A stretch of 64,000 bases of DNA from Streptomyces agglomeratus (GCF_001746415.1 NZ_MEHJ01000001.1:4292501-4356500), one strand, 5' to 3'. Positions 37,427 to 46,124 are shown, numbered from the stretch's first letter. Notes: generated by a model not told the origin, from the letters alone. Numbers and translations: made by a program.

Positions 37427-38443
37427 TCAGCCGTCGCCCCCGGCGCGGAGCTGCTTCAGGTCCGCCTTGACCGTGTCGACGGGGATGGCGAACCCGAGCC
37501 CGACGCTGCCCGCCGCGGAACCGCTCGCTCCGCTCGGTGCGTACATCGCGGAGTTGATACCGATGATCTCGCCGTCCATGTTGATGAGCGCGCCGCCGGA
37601 GTTCCCCGGGTTCAGGGAGGCGTCGGTCTGGATCGCCTTGTACGTCGTCTTCGACGAACCGGTGTCGCCGTTGAACTGCTGCCCGCCGAACTCGAACGGC
37701 CACTGCCCACTGCCGTCCCCGCCCTGCCCCTGCTGCTCCTGGCCGGCCGGGTCCTCGTTCTTCGACACCGTCACGTCCCGGTCGAGCGCCGAGACGATGC
37801 CGCTGGTCACGGTCCCGGTGAGCCCCTCGGGCGAGCCGATCGCCACGACCTGGTCGCCGACCTTCACGCTGTCGGAGTCCCCGAGCGCCGCCGCCTTCAG
37901 GCCGCTCGCGCCCCGGAGCCCGATGAGGGCGAGGTCCTTGCCGGGGTCGGTGCCGACGACATCGGCGGTGTACGTCTTGCCGTCGCTCAGCCGGACCTTG
38001 ACGGAGGACGCGCCGGAGACGACGTGGTTGTTGGTGACGATCTCCCCGTCGGCGGTGATGATCACCCCGGAACCCGTGGAGTCGCCGGACGCGGACGTGG
38101 CGCTGATCTCGACGATGCTCGGGCTCACCGCCCGCGCGACGCCGGAGACGGTGCCCTTGCTGCTCTGCGAGACGTTCGTTCCGGGGACCCCGCCGCCGCC
38201 CGCGACGGGGTCCGTGCCGGTCAGGCGCTCCGCGAAGGCCGCTGTCGTGCCACCGACCGCCGCCGCGACGATGGCCACCGCCGCGACGAGGGCGACCGGC
38301 CGCCGGGCCCGCCGGTGGGCGGGCGCCGGCACCGGGGGCGGGTACGCGGGCGGCGGCGGGTACGCGCCGCCGCCGTACGAGAAGGCGTAGGGCTGCTGCT
38401 CGGGCTCGGGGTACTCGCCGCTGCGGCGGGGGCTCTCGGTCAT
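37427..38443 (-). CDS. HtrA-like membrane-anchored serine protease without PDZ
   Basis: A 338-aa trypsin-like protease. A Pro/Gly/Tyr-rich cytoplasmic N-terminus (1-42) leads to a membrane helix (about 49-71) and an extracytoplasmic protease domain. The triad is visible: His140 (VTNNHVV), Asp170 (DPGKDLAL) and Ser282 (NPGNSGGAL). An unusual Gln/Gly insertion (about 230-265) interrupts the second barrel. The protein ends after the protease domain, so the PDZ domain of most HtrA/PepD proteins is absent and activation must work differently. It forms an MprAB/PepD-like module with the genes downstream. Confidence 0.93.
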   Translation of the reverse strand: MTESPRRSGEYPEPEQQPYAFSYGGGAYPPPPAYPPPVPAPAHRRARRPVALVAAVAIVAAAVGGTTAAFAERLTGTDPVAGGGGVPGTNVSQSSKGTVSGVARAVSPSIVEISATSASGDSTGSGVIITADGEIVTNNHVVSGASSVKVRLSDGKTYTADVVGTDPGKDLALIGLRGASGLKAAALGDSDSVKVGDQVVAIGSPEGLTGTVTSGIVSALDRDVTVSKNEDPAGQEQQGQGGDGSGQWPFEFGGQQFNGDTGSSKTTYKAIQTDASLNPGNSGGALINMDGEIIGINSAMYAPSGASGSAAGSVGLGFAIPVDTVKADLKQLRAGGDG

Positions 38444-38555
38444 GTCTCAGAGCTTCGGCGGCGGACATGAGAACCGTCTGAGGAGCCGCTGAGAAGCCCG
38501 ACAAAACCGTGTACGGCCCATATAAGGGGCCGTGCGAGCCGCGCCGGAAGTGCGG

Positions 38556-39584
38556 TTACGTCGCCGGGCAGCCGCAGGAGCGGCGTACCACCAGCGCCGA
38601 CGGGAACTGCTTCAGCCGCTCGCGCCGCGATCCCGCCACCCGCAGCGAGTCGTCCAGCACCAGGTCCACGGCAGCCCGCGCCATCGCCGGCCGGTCGGAG
38701 TAGACGGTCGTCAGCGGCGGATCGGTGAGCGCCGCTTCCTTCACGTCGTCGAACGCCGCCACCGCCAGCTCGCCCGGCACGTCGATCCGCAGCTCGCGCG
38801 CGGCCCGCAGCACACCGATGGCCTGGTCGTCCGTCGAGCAGAAGATCGCCGGCGGCCGGTCCGGGCCCGCCAGCAGCCCCAGGGCCACCTTGTAGGCGTC
38901 GTACCGGTTGTACGGAGCGTGGAAGAGCCGGCCCTCCGTGGACCGCCCCGACTCCCGCATCGCCCGGCGCCAGCCCACGACGTGGTCGGCCACCGGGTCG
39001 CCGATCAGCGGCGTCGACTCCATGCCGCCCAGGCAGGCGATGTACGGATGACCGTGCTCAAGGAGGTGGCGGGTCGCGAGCTGCGCGCCGCCGATGTTGT
39101 CCGTGACGACCGCCACGTCGTCGATCGTCTCGGGCCGCTCGTGCAGCAGCACCACCCGGGCGTCCCACGCCTCGATCTCGGCGGCCGCCCACTCGCTCGG
39201 GCCCTGGCTGACCAGGATCAGGCCGGAGACCCGCATCCCGAGGAAGGCCCGCAGATAGTGGACCTCGCGCTCGTCGCGGTAGTCGGAGTTGCCGACGAGG
39301 ACCATCTTCCCGCGATCGGCGGCGGCCTGTTCGACCGCGTGCGCCATCTCGGCGAAAAAGGGCTGCCGGGCGTCGGGGACGATCATGCCTATGAGGTCGG
39401 TGCGGCGGGACGCCATGGCCTGCGCGACCCGGTCCGGCCGGTAGCCGAGCTCCTTGATCGCGGCGAGGACACGCTCGCGCGTGGCCGGGGCGACCGGCCG
39501 GGGTCCGTTGTTGATGACGTAACTGACGACCGCGGTCGAAGTCCCCGCCAGTCGCGCCACATCGTCCCGCGTCACCTTGGCCAC
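38556..39584 (-). CDS. LacI-family transcriptional regulator
   Basis: A 342-aa repressor with an N-terminal helix-turn-helix ([20 protein letters not shown], residues 3-22) and hinge, then a periplasmic-binding-like sensor domain (about 62-335) for an unknown sugar-like ligand. GTG start at 39584. An odd C-terminal RRSCGCPAT carries two Cys. No sugar transporter or catabolic genes are adjacent, so its target is unknown. Confidence 0.93.
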   Translation of the reverse strand: MAKVTRDDVARLAGTSTAVVSYVINNGPRPVAPATRERVLAAIKELGYRPDRVAQAMASRRTDLIGMIVPDARQPFFAEMAHAVEQAAADRGKMVLVGNSDYRDEREVHYLRAFLGMRVSGLILVSQGPSEWAAAEIEAWDARVVLLHERPETIDDVAVVTDNIGGAQLATRHLLEHGHPYIACLGGMESTPLIGDPVADHVVGWRRAMRESGRSTEGRLFHAPYNRYDAYKVALGLLAGPDRPPAIFCSTDDQAIGVLRAARELRIDVPGELAVAAFDDVKEAALTDPPLTTVYSDRPAMARAAVDLVLDDSLRVAGSRRERLKQFPSALVVRRSCGCPAT

Positions 39585-39608
39585 GCGCGGCAGTCTACGC
39601 GTGGTGAC

Positions 39609-40418
39609 CTACCGCTGGGCAGGCCGTACGGCTGCTTCCTCCCGGTCGGCCGCGTCCGCGCCCTTGTCCGCCGTACGGGTGACGGTCGCCGGCGCCGATT
39701 TCTGCGCCGCCTTGGCCCTGGCTTCCTCGGCCGCCGCCCGCTCGACCTTCTCCGGAGTCACGAAGCGGTAGCCCACATTGCGGACGGTCCCGATGAGCGA
39801 CTCGTGCTCCGGGCCGAGCTTGGCCCGCAGCCGCCGTACGTGCACGTCGACCGTCCGGGTGCCGCCGAAGTAGTCGTAACCCCACACCTCCTGGAGGAGC
39901 TGGGCGCGCGTGAAGACGCGGCCGGGATGCTGCGCCAGGTATTTGAGCAGCTCGAACTCCTTGAAGGTCAGGTCCAGGACCCGGCCCTTGAGCTTCGCGC
40001 TGTACGTCGCCTCGTCGACCGACAGGTCACCGTTGCGGATCTCCATCGGGCTGTCGTCCGCGGAGATCTGCCGGCGGCCGGTCGCCAGCCGCAGCCGCGC
40101 CTCGACCTCGGCCGGACCCGCCGTGTCGAGCAGTACGTCGTCGATGCCCCAGTCGGCGGTGACGGCCGCGAGACCGCCCTCCGTCACGACGAGGATCAGC
40201 GGGCAGCCGGGTCCGGTGGACCGCAGCAGCTGACACAGCGACCTGACCTGCGGAAGGTCGCGGCGGCCGTCGATCAGGATGACGTCGGCACCAGGGGTGT
40301 CGACGAGGGCCGGGCCCTCGGCGGGGGCCACCCGCACGCTGTGCAGAAGCAGTCCGAGGGCGGGAAGCACCTCCGTCGACGGCTGGAGGGCATTGGTCAG
40401 GAGCAGCAGAGAACTCAT
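39609..40418 (-). CDS. glnR: Nitrogen regulator GlnR
   Basis: Global regulator of nitrogen assimilation genes in actinomycetes, 269 aa. Orphan OmpR-type protein: the receiver-like domain keeps Asp50 in [11 protein letters not shown] but lacks the acidic pair of a true phospho-receiver (it starts [11 protein letters not shown]). The winged-helix domain is canonical ([29 protein letters not shown]). The C-terminus has an Ala/Lys-rich tail. AGGTGG precedes the ATG at 40418. The start codon overlaps the stop of a 17-codon upstream ORF, so translation may be coupled. Confidence 0.97.
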   Translation of the reverse strand: MSSLLLLTNALQPSTEVLPALGLLLHSVRVAPAEGPALVDTPGADVILIDGRRDLPQVRSLCQLLRSTGPGCPLILVVTEGGLAAVTADWGIDDVLLDTAGPAEVEARLRLATGRRQISADDSPMEIRNGDLSVDEATYSAKLKGRVLDLTFKEFELLKYLAQHPGRVFTRAQLLQEVWGYDYFGGTRTVDVHVRRLRAKLGPEHESLIGTVRNVGYRFVTPEKVERAAAEEARAKAAQKSAPATVTRTADKGADAADREEAAVRPAQR

Positions 40419-40468
40419 CGTCGGCCACCTGCCCGGGTCGTCCGGTCGTGCACGGTTCGCTTGCCCAT
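40415..40468 (-). CDS. Possible glnR leader ORF, 17 codons
   Basis: [17 protein letters not shown], preceded by AGGAGGAAC, a near-consensus ribosome site 11 bases from the ATG, stronger than that of glnR itself. Its TGA overlaps the glnR ATG as ATGA. This arrangement suggests translational coupling or a regulatory leader peptide. The peptide is very basic. Conservation was not tested. Confidence 0.5.
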   Translation of the reverse strand: MGKRTVHDRTTRAGGRR

Positions 40469-40595
40469 TACGTCGGTTCCTCCTCGGTCCCTGCGAGGAC
40501 GTATGCGGCACTGCTTCGTTACTGCTGCGGCCCGGCCCCGCGCCCTGGGGCCGATCCGCGTCATCTGTCCGTAACAACGGTCAGAAAACACAAAA

Positions 40596-40623
40596 GGACC
40601 CGGGGGCAACGTTGCCCAGGTCC
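40596..40623 (-). terminator. Intrinsic terminator upstream of glnR
   Basis: Read leftward: arm GGACCTGGGCAACG and arm CGTTGCCCCCGGGTCC form a long hairpin with a small bulge, followed by TTTTGTGTTTTC, a real U tract. It lies 130-205 bases before glnR and points at glnR, with no leftward gene behind it, so it could be an attenuator, the end of a small RNA, or a blocker of antisense transcription. Confidence 0.75.
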
Positions 40624-40645
40624 TATGCCCAGCAGAATAGCCCAC

Positions 40646-41692
40646 ATGAGTTCCGTACCGGAGGGTCGAATCCGCAGATCGCTTGTTCCCTTGATCACGC
40701 GCGGGCCGCGGCGCACGCCGTCACGGGCGGATTCACACGCCGTTTCGCCGATGGTCCGGGCGGCCCGGGAACCCGGGCGGGGGCCGGTCCGGCGGACGGT
40801 CCTGCGGGCACAGGACGGGGTCCGGATCGAGGCCCTGTACGAACCGGCGCCGGGCGGCGGGGGCGGCCCGGCCATCGTCGTGGCGCACGGCTTCACCGGC
40901 TCGGTGGACCGGCCGGCGGTGCGGCGGGCGGCGCGCGTGTTCAGGCGGTACGGCGCCGTCGTCACCTTCTCGTTCCGTGGACACGGCGGCTCGGGGGGCC
41001 GCTCCACGGTCGGCGACCGCGAGGTCCTCGACGTGGCGGCGGCGGTCCGCTGGGCGCGCTCCCTGGGGCACGAGCGGGTGGTGACGGTCGGCTTCTCCAT
41101 GGGCGGCTCGGTGGTCGTCAGACACGCGGCGCTCCACCGGGAGGACACCGCGCACAGCGGCGCGGACGGCGACGCGGGGGACGGGGAGCGCACGGAAGCG
41201 CGTCCGGCGGAGGGAGCGCACGCGAGCGCCGACCGTGACCCCGTACGCGCCGGCAACGATTCGGTACGCGCCCAGAGCGACCCCGTGCGCGCCGCCGACC
41301 GGGTGTCCGCGCGAGCCGACGCGGTCGTCGCGGTCAGCGCCCCGGCCCGCTGGTACTACCGGGGTACGGCGCCGATGCGGCGGCTGCACTGGGTGGTGAC
41401 CCGGCCCGCCGGACGGCTCGTCGGCCGCTTCGGGCTCCGCACCCGCATTCACAGCCGCGACTGGGACCCGGTGCCGCTGTCCCCCGTCGAGGCGGCGGCC
41501 AGGCTCGGCCGGACACCGCTGCTGGTCGTGCACGGCGACCGCGACCCGTACTTCCCCCTCGACCACCCGCGCGCGCTCGCGGCGGCGGCGGAGGGAAGCG
41601 AACTGTGGATCGTGCCCGGCATGGGCCACGCCGAGAACGCGGCCGAAGAGACACTCCTCACCCGCATCGGCGCCTGGCTCACAGCGGCATAG
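40646..41692 (+). CDS. Alpha/beta hydrolase with repeat-containing insertion
   Basis: A 348-aa predicted serine hydrolase. Oxyanion region VVAHGFTGS, nucleophile Ser151 in VGFSMGGSVV, acid Asp in VVHGDRDPYFP and base His in VPGMGHAEN. Between the nucleophile strand and the next core strand is a ~58-residue insertion (about 165-223) holding repeated D-x-V-R-A units (DPVRAGNDSVRAQSDPVRA). The N-terminal ~45 residues are basic and may not all be real; ATG 40751 is an alternative start. Substrate unknown. Divergent from glnR; followed closely by the MoaD-like gene. Confidence 0.82.
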   Translation: MSSVPEGRIRRSLVPLITRGPRRTPSRADSHAVSPMVRAAREPGRGPVRRTVLRAQDGVRIEALYEPAPGGGGGPAIVVAHGFTGSVDRPAVRRAARVFRRYGAVVTFSFRGHGGSGGRSTVGDREVLDVAAAVRWARSLGHERVVTVGFSMGGSVVVRHAALHREDTAHSGADGDAGDGERTEARPAEGAHASADRDPVRAGNDSVRAQSDPVRAADRVSARADAVVAVSAPARWYYRGTAPMRRLHWVVTRPAGRLVGRFGLRTRIHSRDWDPVPLSPVEAAARLGRTPLLVVHGDRDPYFPLDHPRALAAAAEGSELWIVPGMGHAENAAEETLLTRIGAWLTAA

Positions 41693-41725
41693 CCCATCAT
41701 GGAAGCCGACGAAAGGAGCGCCGCT

Positions 41726-41980
41726 ATGGCAGTGGGCACCATCCGCTTCTGGGCGGCGGCCAAGGCCGCCGCCGGCACCGCAGAGGAGCCGTACACGGCC
41801 GGGACGCTCGCCGAGGCGCTCGACGCGGTGCGCGAGCGGCACCCCGGGGAGCTGACACGCGTACTCCAGCGCTGTTCGTTCCTCATCGACGGTGACCCCG
41901 TCGGGACCCGCGGTCATGAGACCGTGCGGCTGGCCGAGGGCGGCACGGTCGAGGTGCTCCCGCCGTTCGCAGGAGGATGA
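41726..41980 (+). CDS. MoaD/ThiS-family sulfur carrier
   Basis: An 84-aa ubiquitin-fold protein ending in the essential Gly-Gly (LPPFAGG) that is activated as thiocarboxylate. It could serve molybdopterin or another sulfur-transfer path; sulfurtransferase and DsrE genes are within 5 kb. AAAGGAG lies 8 bases before the ATG at 41726. No MoaE or E1-like partner is adjacent. Confidence 0.9.
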   Translation: MAVGTIRFWAAAKAAAGTAEEPYTAGTLAEALDAVRERHPGELTRVLQRCSFLIDGDPVGTRGHETVRLAEGGTVEVLPPFAGG

Positions 41981-41990
41981 GCCCCACACC

Positions 41991-43385
41991 ATGAGCAACC
42001 AGCAGCCCTACCCGTACGACGGGCGTGACGCACGCGACGGGCGTGACAGTGGTGACGGCAGTGACCGCCGTGACGCGTACGAGGAACAGCGCCCGTTCGC
42101 GCAGGAGCCGTACGCCCAGGCGCAGGAGCCCTACACCCAGACGTGGGAGGGGCAGACCTGGGACACGCAGTACCAGCCGGTGCAGCAGCCCCTCCAGCAG
42201 GAGCCCTACCGGCCGCAGGACCCCGCCGGCGCGGCGTACCCCCCGGTGCAGAACGGCGCGTCCCCGCTGCCGCCCGAGACCTCCGCGCCGTACGGCCAGT
42301 ACCCGGCCGGCCAGGCGTCGTACGAGCCCCAGGCGGCGTCGTACGAACCGGCACCGGCGTCGTACGAGCCCGCACCGGCCGCGTACGAACCGGCACCGGC
42401 GTCGTACGAGCCCGCACCGGCCGCGTACGAGCCCGCACCGGCGGCATACGAACCGGCACCGGGGGCCCACGAGCCCGCCCACGCCGCCTACGAGCCCGTA
42501 CCCGGCGCCTACACGCCCGCCGCGGCGGCGTACGAACCCGCCCACGCCACCACGGCGGCCCCCGCGCCGCCGCCCGCCGCCACCGGACCGGCGGCGTACA
42601 GCCCGCCCACCACCGGAGGCAACGCGCGCGTCACCGACGCCCAGCGCGCCCGCGCCGAGGGCCGGTCGCCGATCATCGCGCCGGGCATGCAGCCCGCCGC
42701 GCTGACCGCCGTGCTCGCGCTGCTGCTCGCCGGCGCCGCGGCCGTCGGCCCGTACGCGCTCGTCGTACCGCTCGTGCTGCTCCAGGCCGTCACCGCCGCA
42801 GGCTGGTTCCGGCTCAACGGCATGTGGCCCGCCCGGCAGGGCATCGCGCTCGCCTTCCTCGGCGGCGTCACCGCCGACATCGCGCTGCTGGCCGTCGGCA
42901 CCGAGCACGCTCCCGCCGCGATCATCGGCACGCTCGGCGTGTGGGTGCTGCTCGCCCTCGTGCTCCAGCTCCGCAACCGCGCACCCGCCGACGAGCGGAT
43001 GTACGGCCTGACCGCCACCGTCACCTCGGCCGCCCTCGCGGTCGTCGCCGCGGGTCACCTCGCGGCGGACGCCGAGGCCGTGACCGTCGGCGCCGTGGCT
43101 GTCGCCGTGGCCGTACTGGCCCGCGCGCTGCCGCTGCCCGGCGTCGCCTCCGTGGTCGTCGCGCTGCTCGCCGCCGCCGGCGCCGGGATCGCGGCCGGCG
43201 GAATGACGGACCTGGGCGCCCGGGGCGCGCTGCTGGGGCTCGCGGCCGGGGTGTGCGCGCTGGTCGGCCTGCGCGTGGCCAGCTACGACTACCCGTCGCG
43301 GTTCGTCCACATGACGGCCGGAGTGGCGCTGCCGCTGACGGCCGCCGCCCCCGCCGTCTATCTGATCGGCAGGGCCATCGCCTGA
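41991..43385 (+). CDS. Polytopic membrane protein with YEPAPA repeats
   Basis: A 464-aa membrane protein. The N-terminal half is cytoplasmic and disordered: an Asp/Arg/Gly start, a Gln/Pro region, then about 15 tandem YEPAPAA-type heptads (about 105-190). The C-terminal half carries eight or nine short hydrophobic helices (about 240-462). No enzymatic motif seen. Function unknown. An AGGAGG lies 14 bases before the ATG, rather far. Only 10 bases separate it from the MoaD-like gene. Confidence 0.85.
   Translation: MSNQQPYPYDGRDARDGRDSGDGSDRRDAYEEQRPFAQEPYAQAQEPYTQTWEGQTWDTQYQPVQQPLQQEPYRPQDPAGAAYPPVQNGASPLPPETSAPYGQYPAGQASYEPQAASYEPAPASYEPAPAAYEPAPASYEPAPAAYEPAPAAYEPAPGAHEPAHAAYEPVPGAYTPAAAAYEPAHATTAAPAPPPAATGPAAYSPPTTGGNARVTDAQRARAEGRSPIIAPGMQPAALTAVLALLLAGAAAVGPYALVVPLVLLQAVTAAGWFRLNGMWPARQGIALAFLGGVTADIALLAVGTEHAPAAIIGTLGVWVLLALVLQLRNRAPADERMYGLTATVTSAALAVVAAGHLAADAEAVTVGAVAVAVAVLARALPLPGVASVVVALLAAAGAGIAAGGMTDLGARGALLGLAAGVCALVGLRVASYDYPSRFVHMTAGVALPLTAAAPAVYLIGRAIA
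42310..42545 (+). repeat. Tandem 21-bp-class repeats encoding YEPAPA heptads
   Basis: In-frame repeats of about 21 bases around TACGAACCGGCACCGGC or TACGAGCCCGCACCGGC within the membrane-protein gene. They encode (S/A)YEPAPA units, about 10 to 12 recognisable copies with decay at the 3' end. Confidence 0.88.
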
Positions 43386-43475
43386 GCCCCGCGATTACCT
43401 GGCAGTAGGCTCGCGTGCGTCGGGGGGCTTGAACGAGTGCGACGAGACACACGAGTTGTGGGGGACCTGTAAGCC

Positions 43476-44174
43476 ATGCGTGCACTGCGAATACTGCTGG
43501 TCGTCGCCGTGATCCTCGGCGGCATCTTCGTCATCGTGGACCGACTCGCGGTGAACTACGCCGAGTCCGAGGTCGCCAAGCGCGTCCAGACCCGGCAGGG
43601 ACTGACCGGCGAACCCGACGTGGCGATCAAGGGATTTCCCTTCCTGACCCAGGTCGCCGCCAAGCACCTCGACCAGGTCGACGTCACCGTGGAGGGCGTC
43701 GAGGCGAGCGCGGAGGGCCGCAGGGTCCGGATCAGCGAGATGACCGCCGAACTCCACGACGTGCGCGTGAGCGGCAGCTTCAGCGGCTTCTCCGGCGCGA
43801 CGGCGGACCTGGCGACCGGCACCGCGCGCATCTCGTACGAGGACCTGTCGCGGGCCTCCGAGAGCGGCTTCCCGGTCGCGTACGGCGGCAACGACAAGGT
43901 GAAGGTCACCGGCTCCGTCGAAATTCTCGGCCGCAAGATCACGCGCAGCGTGCTGTCGAGTGTGAGCGTGATCGACGGCAGCACGATCCGGGTGCGGGCG
44001 GACGAGGTCCCGGGTGAAGGGCTTCCCGGGATCGAGCAGCAGGTGCGCGAGAAGACCGACTTCGACCGGCAGATCAGCGGCCTGCCGGACGGTCTGAACC
44101 TCAAGAAGGCCGACGCCACGAAGGACGGCCTGGAAATCTCCGTGGCCGGTACGAACGTGGGCCTCGCCGGATAG
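43476..44174 (+). CDS. DUF2993 (LmeA-type) envelope protein
   Basis: A 232-aa protein anchored by an N-terminal helix (about 4-22) with a DUF2993 domain outside the membrane. The family hallmark is visible as VAIKGFPFLTQVAAKHLDQV followed by repeating amphipathic beta strands (VTVEGVEASAEGRRVRISEM). DUF2993 proteins such as mycobacterial LmeA bind phospholipid and support envelope glycolipid assembly. A hairpin terminator follows 10 bases after the stop. Confidence 0.9.
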   Translation: MRALRILLVVAVILGGIFVIVDRLAVNYAESEVAKRVQTRQGLTGEPDVAIKGFPFLTQVAAKHLDQVDVTVEGVEASAEGRRVRISEMTAELHDVRVSGSFSGFSGATADLATGTARISYEDLSRASESGFPVAYGGNDKVKVTGSVEILGRKITRSVLSSVSVIDGSTIRVRADEVPGEGLPGIEQQVREKTDFDRQISGLPDGLNLKKADATKDGLEISVAGTNVGLAG

Positions 44175-44184
44175 TGAGACGGCA

Positions 44185-44214
44185 GCGTCCGCCCCTCAGG
44201 CGGCGGGCGGACGC
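44185..44214 (+). terminator. Terminator after DUF2993 gene
   Basis: Perfect 10-bp stem GCGTCCGCCC / GGGCGGACGC with a 10-base loop, no T run. Confidence 0.8.
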
Positions 44215-44338
44215 AGACCGTGCGCCGGGCCGGTGCGGGGCCCCGTCACCAGCACCTCGTCCCGCATCGCGGACGATCGCGTCTCACTATCCGACACACC
44301 GGTGACACGCCGGTCGTGACATCCCTACGATCGGTCCC

Positions 44339-44422
44339 ATGCAGCAGCGACAGGCGGACCTCACGAAGCGGCGGGCAGTAGACCTGTGCCGCGTCGCCGC
44401 CATGCTCTGTCGTACTGCCTGA
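44339..44422 (+). CDS. Cysteine-containing leader peptide before the sulfurtransferase
   Basis: A 27-aa ORF starting ATG at 44339 and ending TGA at 44422, with core RAVDLCRVAAMLCR. Peptides of this type are found upstream of sulfur-assimilation genes in actinomycetes; ribosome stalling on the two Cys codons is thought to report Cys supply. Its start is close to the likely transcription start with no ribosome site (possibly leaderless). It lies about 180 bases before the sulfurtransferase gene; the rest of the gap 44175-44601 is promoter and leader RNA. Confidence 0.85.
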   Translation: MQQRQADLTKRRAVDLCRVAAMLCRTA

Positions 44423-44601
44423 GCGGTTCTGACCGGAACAGTCCGGCACCCGCCTTCCCCGGCCCTCCGACCGACCGAACTGGTGCAGTCGAAGTCAGGG
44501 CCACCCCTCGTGCGGTCGTACGCCGTCCCGTTTCGCGTACCGGCGTACCCGCACAGCCCCCTCGCGCATAACCGCCGCACACTGCCCCGGAGGAGAACAG
44601 C

Positions 44602-45441
44602 ATGAGCCGCAGCGACGTACTGGTCGACGCAGACTGGGTCGAGGCCCACATCGAGGACCCGAAGGTCGCGATCGTCGAGGTCGACGAGGACACCTCGGCG
44701 TACGAGAAGAACCACATCCGCAACGCGATCCGCATCGACTGGACCCAGGACCTCCAGGACCCGGTCCGCCGCGACTTCATCGACCAGGCCGGCTTCGAGA
44801 AGCTCCTGTCCGAGAAGGGCATCGCGAACGACACCACGGTGGTCCTCTACGGCGGCAACAACAACTGGTTCGCCTCGTACGCCTTCTGGTACTTCAAGCT
44901 CTACGGCCACCAGGACGTCCGCCTCCTCGACGGCGGCCGCAAGAAGTGGGAGCTCGACTCCCGCGACCTGGTCGCCGAGGTCCCCGCGCGCCCGGCCACG
45001 CAGTACAAGGCCCAGCCGCAGGACACCTCGATCCGCGCCTTCCGCGACGACGTCGTCTCCGCGATCAACAACCAGAACCTCGTCGACGTGCGTTCCCCCG
45101 ACGAGTTCAGCGGCAAGCTGCTCGCCCCGGCCCACCTCCCGCAGGAGCAGTCGCAGCGCCCGGGCCACGTCCCGTCCGCCCGCAACATCCCGTGGTCGAA
45201 GAACGCCAACGACGACGGCACCTTCAAGTCCGACGAAGAGCTCAAGGCCCTGTACGAGGCCGAGCAGGTCGACCTCGCGAAGGACACCATCGCGTACTGC
45301 CGCATCGGTGAGCGCTCGGCGCTGACCTGGTTCGTCCTGCACGAGCTGCTCGGTGTCGACAACGTCAAGAACTACGACGGCTCGTGGACCGAGTACGGCT
45401 CGCTGGTCGGCGTGCCGATCGAGCTCGGCGCCAACAAGTAA
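44602..45441 (+). CDS. Thiosulfate sulfurtransferase (rhodanese), CysA-type
   Basis: Tandem-rhodanese sulfurtransferase of 279 aa that moves sulfane sulfur from thiosulfate to an acceptor. First domain (inactive) has YGGNNNWFASYAFWYFKLYG; second domain has active-site Cys near 233 in AYCRIGERSALTW, preceded by NLVDVRSPDEF. GGAGGAGAACAGC precedes the ATG. It sits between a Cys leader peptide and a DUF1416 gene, the arrangement seen in many actinomycetes, so it is probably controlled by sulfur supply. Confidence 0.95.
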   Translation: MSRSDVLVDADWVEAHIEDPKVAIVEVDEDTSAYEKNHIRNAIRIDWTQDLQDPVRRDFIDQAGFEKLLSEKGIANDTTVVLYGGNNNWFASYAFWYFKLYGHQDVRLLDGGRKKWELDSRDLVAEVPARPATQYKAQPQDTSIRAFRDDVVSAINNQNLVDVRSPDEFSGKLLAPAHLPQEQSQRPGHVPSARNIPWSKNANDDGTFKSDEELKALYEAEQVDLAKDTIAYCRIGERSALTWFVLHELLGVDNVKNYDGSWTEYGSLVGVPIELGANK

Positions 45442-45477
45442 CCCCTCTCGACCGCGACTTGAAGGACGGATTTCAAC

Positions 45478-45765
45478 ATGTGTGGAGCAAAGGCCGGCGG
45501 CCCCGACGCCTCGACGATCAAGCCCGGTGAGACCACCATCCAGGGCAGCGTGACCCGCGACGGCGAGCCCGTCACCGGCTACGTCCGCCTCCTGGACTCG
45601 ACCGGCGAGTTCACCGCCGAGGTCCCGACCTCGGCCACGGGCCAGTTCCGCTTCTACGCGGCCGAGGGCACGTGGACCGTCCGCGCACTCGTCCCGGGCG
45701 GCACGGCCGACCGTACGGTCGTCGCCCAGACGGGCGGCCTCGCGGAGGTCGCGATCGCCGTCTGA
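45478..45765 (+). CDS. DUF1416 protein
   Basis: A 95-aa protein beginning MCGAKAGGPDAST, with a conserved Cys at residue 2, and folding as a small beta sandwich (VTGYVRLLDSTGEFTAEVP, TWTVRALVPGG). Always found beside CysA-type sulfurtransferase in actinomycetes as far as I recall; the N-terminal Cys could accept persulfide (inference). 36 bases downstream of the sulfurtransferase gene, followed by a strong terminator. Confidence 0.92.
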   Translation: MCGAKAGGPDASTIKPGETTIQGSVTRDGEPVTGYVRLLDSTGEFTAEVPTSATGQFRFYAAEGTWTVRALVPGGTADRTVVAQTGGLAEVAIAV

Positions 45766-45784
45766 CGAGGCGCTTTCTCACTGG

Positions 45785-45841
45785 CCGAAGGGCCGCACCC
45801 CAGGGGGTTGGACGCTTTCCTGACCGGGTGCGGCCCTTCGG
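45785..45841 (+). terminator. Terminator after sulfurtransferase-DUF1416 operon
   Basis: Perfect 16-bp stem CCGAAGGGCCGCACCC / GGGTGCGGCCCTTCGG with a 25-base loop. Confidence 0.92.
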
Positions 45842-45856
45842 TCGTACCGTGGAGGT

Positions 45857-46117
45857 ATGTACGAGCGGCGGCGGCACGCCTACTTCCTGCTGATGGGCGG
45901 ATGCCTTTTCCTCTTCGTCTCCGCCTGGGCCTTCGTGCGGCTGTGGTCCGTACCGGCGGCCGTGGGGATGTGCTTCGCTGCCATGGTCATCCCGCCCGTC
46001 GCGGCGATGGTGGCCAACCGGCGGGGGCCGGACGACCGCTGGTGGGACGATCCGTCCGGGGACCCGGCGTCGGACGAGTGGTGGGACGAGCTCGACGGCA
46101 AGAAGCGCCGTCAGTAG
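45857..46117 (+). CDS. DUF3099 small membrane protein
   Basis: An 86-aa protein with two membrane helices (about 8-28 and 32-50) and an acidic, Trp-rich cytoplasmic tail (DDRWWDDPSGDPASDEWWDE) that marks DUF3099. Function unknown. It converges with the DsrE gene, 7 bases apart. Confidence 0.88.
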   Translation: MYERRRHAYFLLMGGCLFLFVSAWAFVRLWSVPAAVGMCFAAMVIPPVAAMVANRRGPDDRWWDDPSGDPASDEWWDELDGKKRRQ

Positions 46118-46124
46118 CCGGGTG

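Noticed and set aside
40571..40590. GlnR-box-like GTAAC...GAAAAC upstream of glnR
   Set aside because: The spacing is 8 rather than 6 bases and only one pair is present; not enough to call.
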